Assembly (NCBI GenBank): GCA_045648505.1
Contig: JAZROD010000044.1
Location: 62,001 to 126,000 of the forward strand
Source: RGIG8700 sp045648505
GTDB lineage: Bacteria; Bacillota; Clostridia; RGIG6154
Length of the DNA stretch: 64,000 nucleotides
Reading direction: 5' to 3'
This document shows positions 1 to 8,183 of the stretch, one piece after another. How positions within the stretch are numbered: position 1 is the stretch's first letter; each line of letters opens with the position of its first letter. A program made the position numbers and the translations under genes. The notes beneath the pieces are model-generated. The model made no database searches. It was not told the DNA's origin and was given only the letters and a program-made list of their open reading frames with translations.

Positions 1-499
1 CTGGAATAATACCGATAATTGACTGACATTCAGCACGGTTTTTGTCGGCTGAAACATATCCTCTTCCGGAAGTCAGTGTAATTTCCATATTGAGCTTTGC
101 ATCTTCGTTTAATGATGCAATGTGAAGCTCCGGATTTAAAATTTCAACAGCTGAATCAGCTTTGATATCAGCAGCTGTAACTTCACCCTTGCCTTCAGCG
201 TTGATATAAACAACCTTTGGGCCTGGTTCATTAAGCTTTACATGTAAGTTCTTAATATTTAAGATAATTTCAACAATATCTTCCTTAACACCAGGAATTG
301 ATGAAAATTCATGCTGAATACCATCAATTTTGATGAATGATGCTGCTGCACCAGGAAGTGAAGATAATAATGTTCTTCTTAATGAGTTACCTATTGTAAG
401 ACCGTATCCTCTTTCGAGTGGCTCAACAACGAATTTACCGTATGTTCCGTCCTCTGACATTTCAATACACTCTATTTTAGGCTTTTGCATTTCTATCAT
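1..499 (-). CDS. rpoA: RNA polymerase alpha subunit, N-terminal part (truncated by window edge)
   Basis: This is the last visible gene of the ribosomal superoperon. About 166 N-terminal codons are present; the rest lies beyond base 1. The product begins MIEMQKPKIECIE and contains GNSLRRTLLSSLPGAA, the signature of the alpha N-terminal dimerisation domain, which starts RNA polymerase assembly by binding beta and beta-prime. The ATG at 499 is preceded by AAGGAGG at 7-nt spacing. The position after rpsD matches the alpha operon of Firmicutes, where rplQ would follow outside the window. Nothing odd is visible in the part present. Confidence 0.97.
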   Translation of the reverse strand, partial: MIEMQKPKIECIEMSEDGTYGKFVVEPLERGYGLTIGNSLRRTLLSSLPGAAASFIKIDGIQHEFSSIPGVKEDIVEIILNIKNLHVKLNEPGPKVVYINAEGKGEVTAADIKADSAVEILNPELHIASLNEDAKLNMEITLTSGRGYVSADKNRAECQSIIGIIP

Positions 500-566
500 A
501 TTAAACCTCCTTGATTACGCCCACCTTCTCTGGGCCGGGATGTTTACTTAATGCTAAACTATATTA

Positions 567-1193
567 TTATTTAGAATACAATTCAACGATTAAGTGCTCT
601 GCAATATCGATATCGATATCATCTCTTGCAGGAGCTGCAATAACTTTTGCTTCATATTTAGCAGGATCGAGATCTAACCACTTTGGTGGTTTCTTACCTG
701 AAGAAGCTTCAAGGATTGCTTTTACCTTAACTGAATCCAAGCTCTTTTCTTTAATAGCTATAACATCGCCAACAGATATTAAATATGATGGAATGTTAAC
801 CTTTTTACCATTTACTGTGAAATGACCGTGTCTAACGAGCTGTCTAGCTTCTGCTCTTGAAGAACCAAAGCCGAGTCTGTAAACAACGTTGTCAAATCTT
901 GTTTCAAGTATAGATAAAAGGTTTTCACCGGTGATGCCGGCTTTCTTTTCTGCTAATTCAAAATAATGTCTGAACTGATTTTCTAAAACGCCATAATATC
1001 TCTTAGTTTTCTGCTTTTCTCTGAGCTGAAGACCATATTCTGACATTTTCTTTCTACCCTGACCATGCTGACCTGGTGCATACTGTCTGTTAGCAATTGC
1101 ACATTTGTCTGAGTAACAACGGTCACCCTTCAAGTACAATTTAGCACCTTCACGTCTGCAGAGTCTGCATACAGCGCCTGTATATCTTGCCAT
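567..1193 (-). CDS. rpsD: 30S ribosomal protein S4
   Basis: The product has 208 residues, the full family length. The N-terminus MARYTGAVCRLCRREGAKL carries a CxxC pair, and further Cys near residues 26-31 suggest the zinc-binding form of S4 rather than the Cys-free form. An S4 RNA-binding domain follows from about residue 95 (RLDNVVYRLGF-like segment, QLVRHGHFTVNGKKVNIPSY). S4 binds 16S rRNA early in 30S assembly and in many bacteria represses the alpha operon. It lies between rpsK and rpoA in the usual order and orientation. Confidence 0.98.
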   Translation of the reverse strand: MARYTGAVCRLCRREGAKLYLKGDRCYSDKCAIANRQYAPGQHGQGRKKMSEYGLQLREKQKTKRYYGVLENQFRHYFELAEKKAGITGENLLSILETRFDNVVYRLGFGSSRAEARQLVRHGHFTVNGKKVNIPSYLISVGDVIAIKEKSLDSVKVKAILEASSGKKPPKWLDLDPAKYEAKVIAAPARDDIDIDIAEHLIVELYSK

Positions 1194-1231
1194 AATGCTT
1201 TACCTCCGTTTCAAATACAATAAATAATAGA

Positions 1232-1630
1232 TCAAACTCTTCTTCTTTTTGGTGGTCTGCAACCGTTGTGAGGAATTGGTGTTACGTCTTTAATCATCTG
1301 AACATCAAGTCCTACAGCCTGAAGTGCTCTGATTGCAGCTTCTCTACCAGTACCAGGTCCTTTTACGAAAACTTCAACAGTTTTAAGACCGTGTTCCTGT
1401 GCAGCTTTTGCAGCTGTTTCTGCTGCCATCTGTGCAGCAAATGGGGTTGATTTCTTTGAACCCTTGAAGCCAAGTTCTCCGGCACTTGCCCAAGAAATAG
1501 CATTGCCCTGAGTGTCAGTTATTGTAACAATTGTATTGTTAAAGGTTGAATTAATATGAACTGCGCCTTTTTCAATATTCTTCTTCTCTTTACGTCTTCT
1601 AACGACTTTTTTTGTAGCAGTTTTTGCCAT
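1232..1630 (-). CDS. rpsK: 30S ribosomal protein S11
   Basis: This 132-residue protein is full length. Family hallmarks are the basic N-terminus, HINSTFNNTIVTITD near residue 25, KGPGTGREAAIRAL near residue 90, and the C-terminus PHNGCRPPKRRRV. S11 sits on the 30S platform and contacts the 3' region of 16S rRNA near the E site. The gene lies 15 nt after rpsM and 38 nt before rpsD in the alpha-operon segment. No anomaly was seen. Confidence 0.98.
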   Translation of the reverse strand: MAKTATKKVVRRRKEKKNIEKGAVHINSTFNNTIVTITDTQGNAISWASAGELGFKGSKKSTPFAAQMAAETAAKAAQEHGLKTVEVFVKGPGTGREAAIRALQAVGLDVQMIKDVTPIPHNGCRPPKRRRV

Positions 1631-1645
1631 TATCTTAGCGCCTCC

Positions 1646-2014
1646 TTACTTCTTCTTATTTGCAATAGTCTTTTTAGGACCTTTTCTTGTTCTTGCATTA
1701 GTCTTTGTTCTCTGACCTCTGCATGGTAAACCTTTTCTGTGTCTTAAACCTCTGTAGCAGCCGATTTCCATAAGGCTCTTAATGTCTAATGCTGTCTGTC
1801 TTCTTAAATCACCTTCAACAGTGTAATCTTTATCGATAGCATCACGAATCTTTGAAATATCGTCTTCAGTTAAGTCTTTAACTCTGGTATCAGGATTTAC
1901 TCCTGTATCTTTAAGAATGGCTCTGGAAAGGTTGATACCTATACCATAGATATAAGTTAAGCCGATTTCTACACGCTTTTCACGTGGTAAATCAACACCT
2001 GCTATTCTTGCCAT
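1646..2014 (-). CDS. rpsM: 30S ribosomal protein S13
   Basis: The product starts MARIAGVDLPREKRVEIGLTY and ends with the basic tail typical of S13, including the GLPCRGQRTKTNARTRKG region. S13 is in the 30S head and contacts P-site tRNA and the large subunit. A GTG in frame at 2023 also opens the frame, but AAGGAGGTG at 2021-2030 places ATG 2014 six bases downstream and overlaps the GTG, so 2014 is chosen. At 122 residues it has the usual length. Confidence 0.97.
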   Translation of the reverse strand: MARIAGVDLPREKRVEIGLTYIYGIGINLSRAILKDTGVNPDTRVKDLTEDDISKIRDAIDKDYTVEGDLRRQTALDIKSLMEIGCYRGLRHRKGLPCRGQRTKTNARTRKGPKKTIANKKK

Positions 2015-2032
2015 TGTTTGCACCTCCTTAAA

Positions 2033-2146
2033 TTAACCTTGCTTCTGTTTGTGCTTTGGATTTTCACAAATTACCATAATATTACCTTTGCGTTTGATAA
2101 TTTTGCATTTTTCGCAAATAGGTTTTACGGATGGTCTAACTTTCAT
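2033..2146 (-). CDS. rpmJ: 50S ribosomal protein L36
   Basis: A short gene of 37 codons plus TAA, easily missed by length filters. The translation begins MKVRPSVKPICEKCK and ends NPKHKQKQG. The Cys-x2-Cys pair, a later Cys and the terminal His form the zinc-ribbon type of L36. It lies between infA and rpsM, its standard place in Firmicutes, with GGAGG just upstream of the ATG at 2146. L36 stabilises a 23S rRNA junction late in 50S assembly. Confidence 0.96.
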   Translation of the reverse strand: MKVRPSVKPICEKCKIIKRKGNIMVICENPKHKQKQG

Positions 2147-2184
2147 AATAAAAACCTCCATTATTCATAAAACTCTTTAGCAAA

Positions 2185-2403
2185 TTATTTTGCTCTCCAA
2201 GTAATTCTGCCTCTTGTCAAATCATAAGGAGACATTTCAACTGTTACCTTATCACCAGGAAGGATTCTGATATAATTCATACGAAGCTTTCCTGCAATAT
2301 GAGCCAAAATTACATGTCCGTTTTCAAGTTCAACCTGAAATGTTGCATTAGGCAATGCCTCAACAACAGTTCCTTCAAGTTCTAAAACATCATCTTTTGC
2401 CAT
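2185..2403 (-). CDS. infA: Translation initiation factor IF-1
   Basis: A 72-residue single-OB-fold protein beginning MAKDDVLELEGTVVEALPNA, with LENGHVILAHIAGKLRMN and ending DLTRGRITWRAK, all diagnostic of IF-1. It binds the 30S A site during initiation. An in-frame upstream codon at 2424 exists, but AAAGGAGGT at 2411-2420 with 7-nt spacing selects ATG 2403. It lies between the KOW protein gene and rpmJ, as in other Clostridia. Confidence 0.97.
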   Translation of the reverse strand: MAKDDVLELEGTVVEALPNATFQVELENGHVILAHIAGKLRMNYIRILPGDKVTVEMSPYDLTRGRITWRAK

Positions 2404-2425
2404 GGATAATACCTCCTTTAGCATT

Positions 2426-2692
2426 TTAACAACTTATTAACTCTTTTAATTCTTTTCTTATAATAGAATTACCGATTATCTGTTTGCCTTCAAGCATCTC
2501 TCTTATTTTCAACGAGGTATGCTCAGTAACCTCCAGATGTTTAATTTTTTTGAGTTTCGGCATATCCACTTTTCGTCTTTTACCATCTGCGATGTAGCAA
2601 AAGCTTTCATCTTGAACGGATAAAACAACGAAATATTTGTCTTTATCCCTTCCTGCGATTGCTTTAACAATCAGTCCGGGGTAAATGTCCAA
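2426..2692 (-). CDS. KOW-domain RNA-binding protein (L14e-like)
   Basis: A small basic protein of about 88 residues with an N-terminal KOW motif (PGLIVKAIAGRDKDKYFVV) followed by a lysine-rich stretch (DGKRRKVDMPKLKKIKHL). Proteins of this kind, resembling archaeal/eukaryotic L14e, L6e and L27e, commonly sit between map and infA in Clostridia; their exact role is not established. The frame can open at GTG 2701, but that codon is part of the GAGGTG ribosome binding site. TTG 2692, six bases after it, is the better start. The gene begins 10 nt after the map stop. Confidence 0.85.
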   Translation of the reverse strand: MDIYPGLIVKAIAGRDKDKYFVVLSVQDESFCYIADGKRRKVDMPKLKKIKHLEVTEHTSLKIREMLEGKQIIGNSIIRKELKELISC

Positions 2693-2702
2693 AATAATCA
2701 CC

Positions 2703-3452
2703 TCAATACATAGTCAGAATTTCCGGCTTATCTTTTGTAATTAAAACCGTATTTTCATAGTGGGCTGACAAGCAGCCGTCCAGAGTAACTACCGTCCAGC
2801 CATCAGACAAAGACTCAACTCTGTAGTCGCCCATATTAATCATAGGTTCAATTGCAAGAGTCATTCCGGCAACGAGTCTTGCTCTGCATTTCGGATTAAG
2901 ATAGTTTGGAATTTCCGGGTCCTCGTGAAGAGAAGCACCAACTCCATGTCCTATATAATCTCTGACAACTCCGTATCCTTCGCTTTCAGCTCTGGTCTGA
3001 ACTGCCAATGATATATCCGAAATACGTTTTCCTTCAAAACAATTTTCAACTGCTTTAAAGAAACAATCCTTTGTAACATCAATAAGTTTCTGCGCTTCAT
3101 CCGATATTTTACCTACCGCAAATGTTCTCGCAGCATCACCGTGATAGCCCTTATAATTTGCGCCAACATCTATGCTGATAATGTCGCCTTCCTTCAAAAC
3201 AACATTGTTTGATGGAATACCGTGAATTACCTGCTCATTGACTGAAGCACAAATTGACTTTGGAAATCCGCTGTAGTTCTTGAATGACGGTATGCAACCG
3301 TTATCTCTGATGAACTTTTCAGCTAATTTATCAAGCTCAAGGGTTGTTATACCCGGTCTGATACTTTCCTCCATCAGCTTCAAGGTTTGACCTGTAACTC
3401 TACAGGCAGTTCGCATAAGCTCAATCTCTTTATTTGATTTTACAATAATCAT
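2703..3452 (-). CDS. map: Type I methionine aminopeptidase
   Basis: A 249-residue M24-family metalloprotease that removes the initiator methionine. The five metal ligands are visible: two Asp (ISIDVGANYKGYHGDAAR), His (YIGHGVGASLHEDP), Glu (LAIEPMINMG) and Glu near the C-terminus (YENTVLIT). There is no N-terminal zinc-finger extension, hence the bacterial type I class. GAGG lies 7 nt before ATG 3452; an in-frame TTG at 3458 lacks such spacing. It starts two bases after the adk stop, implying coupled translation. Confidence 0.97.
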   Translation of the reverse strand: MIIVKSNKEIELMRTACRVTGQTLKLMEESIRPGITTLELDKLAEKFIRDNGCIPSFKNYSGFPKSICASVNEQVIHGIPSNNVVLKEGDIISIDVGANYKGYHGDAARTFAVGKISDEAQKLIDVTKDCFFKAVENCFEGKRISDISLAVQTRAESEGYGVVRDYIGHGVGASLHEDPEIPNYLNPKCRARLVAGMTLAIEPMINMGDYRVESLSDGWTVVTLDGCLSAHYENTVLITKDKPEILTMY

Positions 3453-3454
3453 TT

Positions 3455-4087
3455 TCAATCCTCAAAAATTTCTAAAACCTTGTTTGTGGTTTCTTCAACT
3501 GTATTCTGACTTTCCACCACGTTAAGACGGTCGCTTTCGATATAATATCTCATAAGCGGTTCTGTCATTTCGTGATACACAACCAATCTATTTTTAATAG
3601 TTTCAGGATTGTCGTCTGCACGCTGGATAAGTTCACCGCCACAAACATCACAAATTCCTTCAACAGATGGTTTGTTATGATTTATGTGATAAGGCTTTCC
3701 GCATTCTTTACATTCTCTTCTGCCTGATAATCTTGCAATTACGGCTTCATCAGAAACTGCAATGCTTATAACCTTATCAACTATAATTGACTTTTCATCA
3801 AGCACTTTCGCCTGATTCAAAGTTCTTGGATAACCATCAAGGATAAATCCGTTTTTGCAATCTTCCTGTTTAAGTCTTTCAAGCAAGAGCTCTGTTACAA
3901 CATCATCCGGAAGAAGCTTGCCTTCGTCGATATATACTTTAGCAAGCTTTCCGAGTTCTGTTTCTTCAGCTATTGCGTGTCTTATTATATATCCTGTTGA
4001 TATTGCAGGAATATTAAACTTTTCAGAAATTTTTTCAGCCTGAGTACCTTTTCCGGCACCCGGGGCACCTAAAAGAATAACCTTCAT
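3455..4087 (-). CDS. adk: Adenylate kinase, zinc-LID type
   Basis: Catalyses AMP + ATP to 2 ADP. The 210-residue product has the P-loop GAPGAGKGTQA near residue 7, the NMP-binding helix region, FILDGYPRTLNQA, and a long LID domain. The LID holds C-x2-C and C-x2-C pairs (CKECGKPYH, then CDVCGGE), so it should carry structural zinc as in many Gram-positive enzymes. ATG 4087 follows GGGAGGAA; an upstream in-frame TTG is part of that site and is rejected. The secY-adk-map order is the common spc-operon tail. Confidence 0.97.
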   Translation of the reverse strand: MKVILLGAPGAGKGTQAEKISEKFNIPAISTGYIIRHAIAEETELGKLAKVYIDEGKLLPDDVVTELLLERLKQEDCKNGFILDGYPRTLNQAKVLDEKSIIVDKVISIAVSDEAVIARLSGRRECKECGKPYHINHNKPSVEGICDVCGGELIQRADDNPETIKNRLVVYHEMTEPLMRYYIESDRLNVVESQNTVEETTNKVLEIFED

Positions 4088-4111
4088 AATTTCCTCCCGC
4101 AACTCAAAACA

Positions 4112-5392
4112 TTATTCGAGGAATCCTTTATAATGTCTCATTAACATCTGTGATTCTAACTGTTTTGTAGTTTCAAGAGCAACTGATACTGCGATCAATA
4201 CTGATGTACCGCCAAGGCTAACCTGAATTCCTGAAATTGCACCGTTAAGAGCAATTGGGAATACAGCAACAACAGCGATTGCAAGAGCACCGATTAAAGT
4301 TATCTTTGATAATACTTTTGCAATATAATCTGATGTTGGTTTACCAGGTCTGATACCCTGAACGAAACCACCGTTTCTCTTAATATTGTTTGACATTTCA
4401 ATCGGATTGAACTGGATTGAAGTGTAGAAATATGTGAAGAAAATGATTAATGCAAAGTATAAAATTGCATATACCCAACCATTTGGATCAAATACGTTTA
4501 AGAAATTAGCCCAGAATGTTCCTGCAGCCGGCTGGCCGAAGAAATTAGCAAGTGTTGCAGGGAATGATAAGATTGACATAGCGAAGATAATTGGCATTAC
4601 ACCTGCCATAGCAACCTTTAATGGAATGTATGTGCTCTGTCCGCCATACATTTTTCTGCCTACAACTCTTTTTGCATACTGAACAGGGATTCTTCTTTCA
4701 GCATCGTTGATTGAAACAACGAAGCCAACGAGGATAACTGCAACTACTACTAAAATTACCATAGCGAGAATGCTCATAAAGTTAAAGTGTGCACCTGCCA
4801 TGTAGTTGTAGATTGCTTTCACACCATCATCAAGTCTTGAAATAATACCGATGAAGATGATAAGTGAAATACCGTTACCTACACCCTTTTCTGTGATAAG
4901 TTCACCAAGCCACATTAAGAAAGCAGTACCTGCTGTGAATGTTAATGTGATTGTTACGAATGAAAGAATGCCAGGGTTTGAAATTGATGAGCTTAAAGCT
5001 GCATACAAACCTGCTGCCTGGATAAATCCAAGAACAACTGTTACATATCTTGTAATCTGAGCAATTTTCTTTCTTCCTTCTTCGCCTTCTTTTGCGATTC
5101 TTTCAAGTGCAGGAATAGCAATTGTAAGAAGCTGCAAAATAATAGAAGCGTTGATGTATGGTGTAATACTCATAGCAAAGATTGTTGCATTTGAGAAAGC
5201 ACCACCACTGATAATATCAAAGAATCCGAAAAGTGAGCCTTCAGCACTTGCTAATGCCTGAAGAGCTGCTTTGTCAATTCCCGGAACAGGAATTATTGAA
5301 CCGAATCTGAATACTACCAGTAATAAAACTGTGTAAAGCATTTTCTTTCTGAGGTCCGCAATTTTCCAAGCGTTTTTTAACGTCTGAATCAT
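4112..5392 (-). CDS. secY: Preprotein translocase subunit SecY
   Basis: The central channel of the Sec translocon, 426 residues with ten predicted membrane segments. Family marks include the N-terminal amphipathic start MIQTLKNAWKIADLRKKML, PGIDKAAL near residue 38 and the conserved cytoplasmic loops NPIEMSNNIKRNGGFVQGIRPGKPT and RRIPVQYAKRVVGRKMYGGQ used for SecA and ribosome docking. GAGGTGG precedes ATG 5392, which is directly next to the rplO stop. Length and features are normal. Confidence 0.98.
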   Translation of the reverse strand: MIQTLKNAWKIADLRKKMLYTVLLLVVFRFGSIIPVPGIDKAALQALASAEGSLFGFFDIISGGAFSNATIFAMSITPYINASIILQLLTIAIPALERIAKEGEEGRKKIAQITRYVTVVLGFIQAAGLYAALSSSISNPGILSFVTITLTFTAGTAFLMWLGELITEKGVGNGISLIIFIGIISRLDDGVKAIYNYMAGAHFNFMSILAMVILVVVAVILVGFVVSINDAERRIPVQYAKRVVGRKMYGGQSTYIPLKVAMAGVMPIIFAMSILSFPATLANFFGQPAAGTFWANFLNVFDPNGWVYAILYFALIIFFTYFYTSIQFNPIEMSNNIKRNGGFVQGIRPGKPTSDYIAKVLSKITLIGALAIAVVAVFPIALNGAISGIQVSLGGTSVLIAVSVALETTKQLESQMLMRHYKGFLE

Positions 5393-5393
5393 A

Positions 5394-5834
5394 TTATTCC
5401 ACCTCAGCCTTTCCTCCGGCAGCTTTGATCTTTTCTTCAGCTGACTTTGTAAACTTTGCTGCTTTAACTGTAAGTTTCTTTGTTAACTCGCCGTTACCAA
5501 GGATTACAATACCGTCGCAGATTTTGCTGATGATACCTTTTTCCTTGAGCACTTCTGCTGTAACAACGGCATCGTCTTCAAATACGTTTAATGCTGATAA
5601 TTTAACTTCAATATATTTGTTAGCAAAAATGTTAGTGAAACCTCTTTTTGGAAGTCTTCTGTATAAAGGCATCTGGCCACCTTCGAAACCAGGTCTTACA
5701 CCGCCGCCTGTACGAGCGTTCTGACCTTTGTGACCTCTACCTGCCTGTGTACCATTACCTGAAGCATGGCCTCTACCTTTTCTGTAATTTTCTTTTACAG
5801 AACCCGGTGCTGGTCTTAATTCACTAAGATTCAT
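5394..5834 (-). CDS. rplO: 50S ribosomal protein L15
   Basis: The 146-residue product starts MNLSELRPAPGSVK and continues with the glycine/arginine-rich segment (GRGHASGNGTQAGRGHKGQNAR) that threads into 23S rRNA, followed by the globular domain ending GGKAEVE. It lies between rpmD and secY as in all spc operons. No deviations were noted. Confidence 0.98.
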   Translation of the reverse strand: MNLSELRPAPGSVKENYRKGRGHASGNGTQAGRGHKGQNARTGGGVRPGFEGGQMPLYRRLPKRGFTNIFANKYIEVKLSALNVFEDDAVVTAEVLKEKGIISKICDGIVILGNGELTKKLTVKAAKFTKSAEEKIKAAGGKAEVE

Positions 5835-5853
5835 TTGCTACACCTCCTTGTAA

Positions 5854-6033
5854 TTATATTTCCTCTACTTTTACGAGATGTGAAACTTTGTTCACCATAC
5901 CCATGATCTGAGGAGTTGCTTCTTTTTCAACAGATTGACTGATTTTCTTAAGTCCTAAGGCTGAAACAGTGGCAATCTGGTCTTTTTTTCTACCGATAGT
6001 GCTTTTTACTAAAGTAATTTTAACTTTTGCCAT
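5854..6033 (-). CDS. rpmD: 50S ribosomal protein L30
   Basis: A 59-codon gene, short enough to be missed by automatic filters. The translation runs from MAKVKITLVKSTIGRKKDQ to HLVKVEEI and has the L30 pattern of a short strand, the GRKKDQIATVSALGL helix and a C-terminal strand. ATG 6033 is preceded by AAGGAGGAAAT. It fills the gap between rpsE and rplO exactly where L30 is expected. Confidence 0.96.
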   Translation of the reverse strand: MAKVKITLVKSTIGRKKDQIATVSALGLKKISQSVEKEATPQIMGMVNKVSHLVKVEEI

Positions 6034-6046
6034 CGTGATTTCCTCC

Positions 6047-6547
6047 TTAACCTAAAATTTCTTCTACTGTCTTGCCACGAAGTTCTGCAACGTTTTTAGC
6101 AACCTTTAAGCTTGCAAGGCCCTGAATTGTAGCGCCTACCATGTTTTTAGGGTTGTTTGAACGAAGAGACTTTGTTCTGATATCTCTGATACCTGCAAGT
6201 TCTAATACCGCTCTGGCAGGACCACCAGCGATAACACCGGTACCTTCTTTAGCAGGTTTCATTAATACTCTACCTGCGCCATATTCACCGATGATTTCGT
6301 GAGGAATTGTTGTTCCTACTCTTGCAACAGATACCATGTTCTTTTTAGCTGCTTCAATAGCTTTTCTTACTGCTTCTGGAATTTCAGCAGCTTTGCCCAT
6401 TCCGCAACCTACATGGCCGTTACCGTCGCCTACTACAACTAATGCACTAAATCTGAAGGTTCTACCGCCTTTTACAACTTTAGCAACACGGTTGATGTTT
6501 ACGACTGTTTCTTTTAATTCAACACCGTTTGTGTTAATATCTGCCAT
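6047..6547 (-). CDS. rpsE: 30S ribosomal protein S5
   Basis: A 166-residue protein with the S5 N-terminal dsRBD-like domain (ETVVNINRVAKVVKGGRTFRFSA at about residues 13-36, then VGCGMGKAAEIPEAVRKA) and a C-terminal domain (GTGVIAGGPARAVLELAG). S5 contributes to decoding fidelity; the loop around VVKGGR is where spectinomycin-resistance changes map in other bacteria. It shows the usual residues there. Standard position between rplR and rpmD. Confidence 0.98.
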   Translation of the reverse strand: MADINTNGVELKETVVNINRVAKVVKGGRTFRFSALVVVGDGNGHVGCGMGKAAEIPEAVRKAIEAAKKNMVSVARVGTTIPHEIIGEYGAGRVLMKPAKEGTGVIAGGPARAVLELAGIRDIRTKSLRSNNPKNMVGATIQGLASLKVAKNVAELRGKTVEEILG

Positions 6548-6560
6548 AATAAACCTCCTA

Positions 6561-6920
6561 TTAGAATTCTAATCCGCCTTCTCTGGCACCTTCTGCTAAT
6601 TCCTGCACTCTACCGTGGTAAACATATCCGCCTCTGTCAAATACAACAGTTTTGATACCTTTTGCAAGTGCTTTTTCAGCAACCATAAGGCCAACTTTTT
6701 TAGCAGCTTCTTTATTTGAACCAAGTCCTTCGAAAGCTGCTTCTAATGATGATGCTGCAACAAGTGTGTTACCTGTTGTATCATCAATAATCTGAGCACT
6801 GATATTTTTTAAACTTCTGAAAACGCATAAACGTGGCATTTCAGGAGTTCCTGAGATTTTGCTTCTAACTCTTTTATGTCTCTTTAATCTTGCTACATTA
6901 CTTGAAGTCTTCTTAATCAT
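6561..6920 (-). CDS. rplR: 50S ribosomal protein L18
   Basis: The 119-residue product has a basic N-terminus (KRHKRVRSKISGTPEMPRL) and the L18 core that binds 5S rRNA (FRSLKNISAQIIDDTTG, DRGGYVYHGRVQELAEGAREGGLEF). It is of standard length and lies between rplF and rpsE. The ribosome binding site is somewhat distant from the ATG (about 12 nt), unlike its neighbours. Confidence 0.98.
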   Translation of the reverse strand: MIKKTSSNVARLKRHKRVRSKISGTPEMPRLCVFRSLKNISAQIIDDTTGNTLVAASSLEAAFEGLGSNKEAAKKVGLMVAEKALAKGIKTVVFDRGGYVYHGRVQELAEGAREGGLEF

Positions 6921-6962
6921 AAGAAAATTCCACTCCTTTCATAGAATTAAGCAGCCAGGCTA

Positions 6963-7505
6963 TTATTTCTTACCTGTCTTACCTTCTTTTCTGATGATTG
7001 TTTCATCACTGTACTTAATACCCTTTCCTTTGTATGGTTCAGGTAATCTGTATTCTCTGATTACAGCTGCAAACTGACCAACAGCCTGCTTGTCTATACC
7101 AGAGATGATTAACTGGTTAGGGTTTGGAACATCAATTTTGATGTCGTTTGTTTCTTCAACTTCAACGTTGTGTGAGTAACCAAGGTTTAAAACTACTTTT
7201 GAACCCTGTTTCTGAGCTCTGTAACCAACGCCGTTTATTTCGAGAGTTTTTGAGTAACCTTCTGTTACACCAACAACCATATTATTAACTAATGTACGAG
7301 TTAAACCGTGAAGAGCTTTGTGCTGCTTCATTTCTGATGGTCTTTCTACGATAACTTCTGCACCTTCAACTTTAACGATCATATCAGCATGCAAAGTTCT
7401 TGATAAAGTTCCTTTAGGACCTTTAACTGTGATTTCGTTTCCCGCACCAAGTTTAACTTCAACGCCCTGTGGTATAGCGATTGGCATTCTACCTATTCTG
7501 GACAT
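6963..7505 (-). CDS. rplF: 50S ribosomal protein L6
   Basis: A 180-residue protein made of the two repeated L6 folds. The N-terminus MSRIGRMPIAIPQGVEV and the C-terminal rRNA-binding signature (REYRLPEPYKGKGIKYSDE) are diagnostic. L6 lies near the factor-binding site of the 50S subunit. Position between rpsH and rplR is canonical. Confidence 0.98.
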   Translation of the reverse strand: MSRIGRMPIAIPQGVEVKLGAGNEITVKGPKGTLSRTLHADMIVKVEGAEVIVERPSEMKQHKALHGLTRTLVNNMVVGVTEGYSKTLEINGVGYRAQKQGSKVVLNLGYSHNVEVEETNDIKIDVPNPNQLIISGIDKQAVGQFAAVIREYRLPEPYKGKGIKYSDETIIRKEGKTGKK

Positions 7506-7544
7506 TTCTAGTGCACCTCCTTAACAATTTGCATTTTATCAAAA

Positions 7545-7943
7545 TTACCATACGAAAGCTAAAACTTCGCCGCCTACGTTGTTCTTTCTAGCATTTTTGT
7601 CTGTCATAATGCCTTTTGATGTTGAAACAATGGCAATACCAAGACCTTTAAGAACTTTAGGCATTTCTTCTTTTGAAGAATAAACACGGAGACCAGGCTT
7701 TGATACTCTCTTAAGACCTGAGATTACTTTCTGCTTGTTTGCACCGTATTTGAGTGTAATTCTGATAACACCCTGCTTATTGTCATCTATAATTTGATAA
7801 TTTTTAATATAACCTTCTTCGAGTAAAATGTCAACGATTGCTTTCTTCATGTTTGAGCAAGGAACATCAACTGTTTCGTGCTTTGCATCGTTTGCATTTC
7901 TAATACGTGTAAGCATATCTGCAATAGGATCAGTTATATGCAT
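7545..7943 (-). CDS. rpsH: 30S ribosomal protein S8
   Basis: A 132-residue protein starting MHITDPIADMLTRIRNAND and ending with the S8 signature STSKGIMTDKNARKNNVGGEVLAFVW. S8 organises the central domain of 16S rRNA. In enterobacteria S8 represses the spc operon; whether this applies here cannot be read from the sequence. It lies between rpsN and rplF. Confidence 0.98.
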   Translation of the reverse strand: MHITDPIADMLTRIRNANDAKHETVDVPCSNMKKAIVDILLEEGYIKNYQIIDDNKQGVIRITLKYGANKQKVISGLKRVSKPGLRVYSSKEEMPKVLKGLGIAIVSTSKGIMTDKNARKNNVGGEVLAFVW

Positions 7944-7983
7944 TTATGTTACCTCCTTCCATAACTTAAAACATATTTAAATC

Positions 7984-8169
7984 TTACCAGCTTGCTTTTC
8001 TAACACCAGGAATCTGACCTTTGTAAGCCAATTCTCTGAAGCAGATACGGCAAATACCGAACTTTCTAAGATAAGCATGAGGTCTTCCACAGATTTTACA
8101 TCTTGTGTAAGCTCTTGTCTTATACTTTGGAGTTCTCTGCTGTTTAATAACCATAGACTTTTTAGCCAA
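7984..8169 (-). CDS. rpsN: 30S ribosomal protein S14, type Z
   Basis: Only 61 residues, the short zinc-binding S14 class. The two CxxC pairs (CKICGRPH and CRICFRE) form the zinc site, and the C-terminus KGQIPGVRKASW is typical. The short type is characteristic of Firmicutes and many other Gram-positives. It lies between rplE and rpsH. Confidence 0.98.
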   Translation of the reverse strand: MAKKSMVIKQQRTPKYKTRAYTRCKICGRPHAYLRKFGICRICFRELAYKGQIPGVRKASW

Positions 8170-8183
8170 GACAATAACCTCCT

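Noticed and set aside
7977..8174. Open frame of 65 codons overlapping rpsN
   Set aside because: Same strand but other frame as the well-conserved S14 gene, without family similarity.
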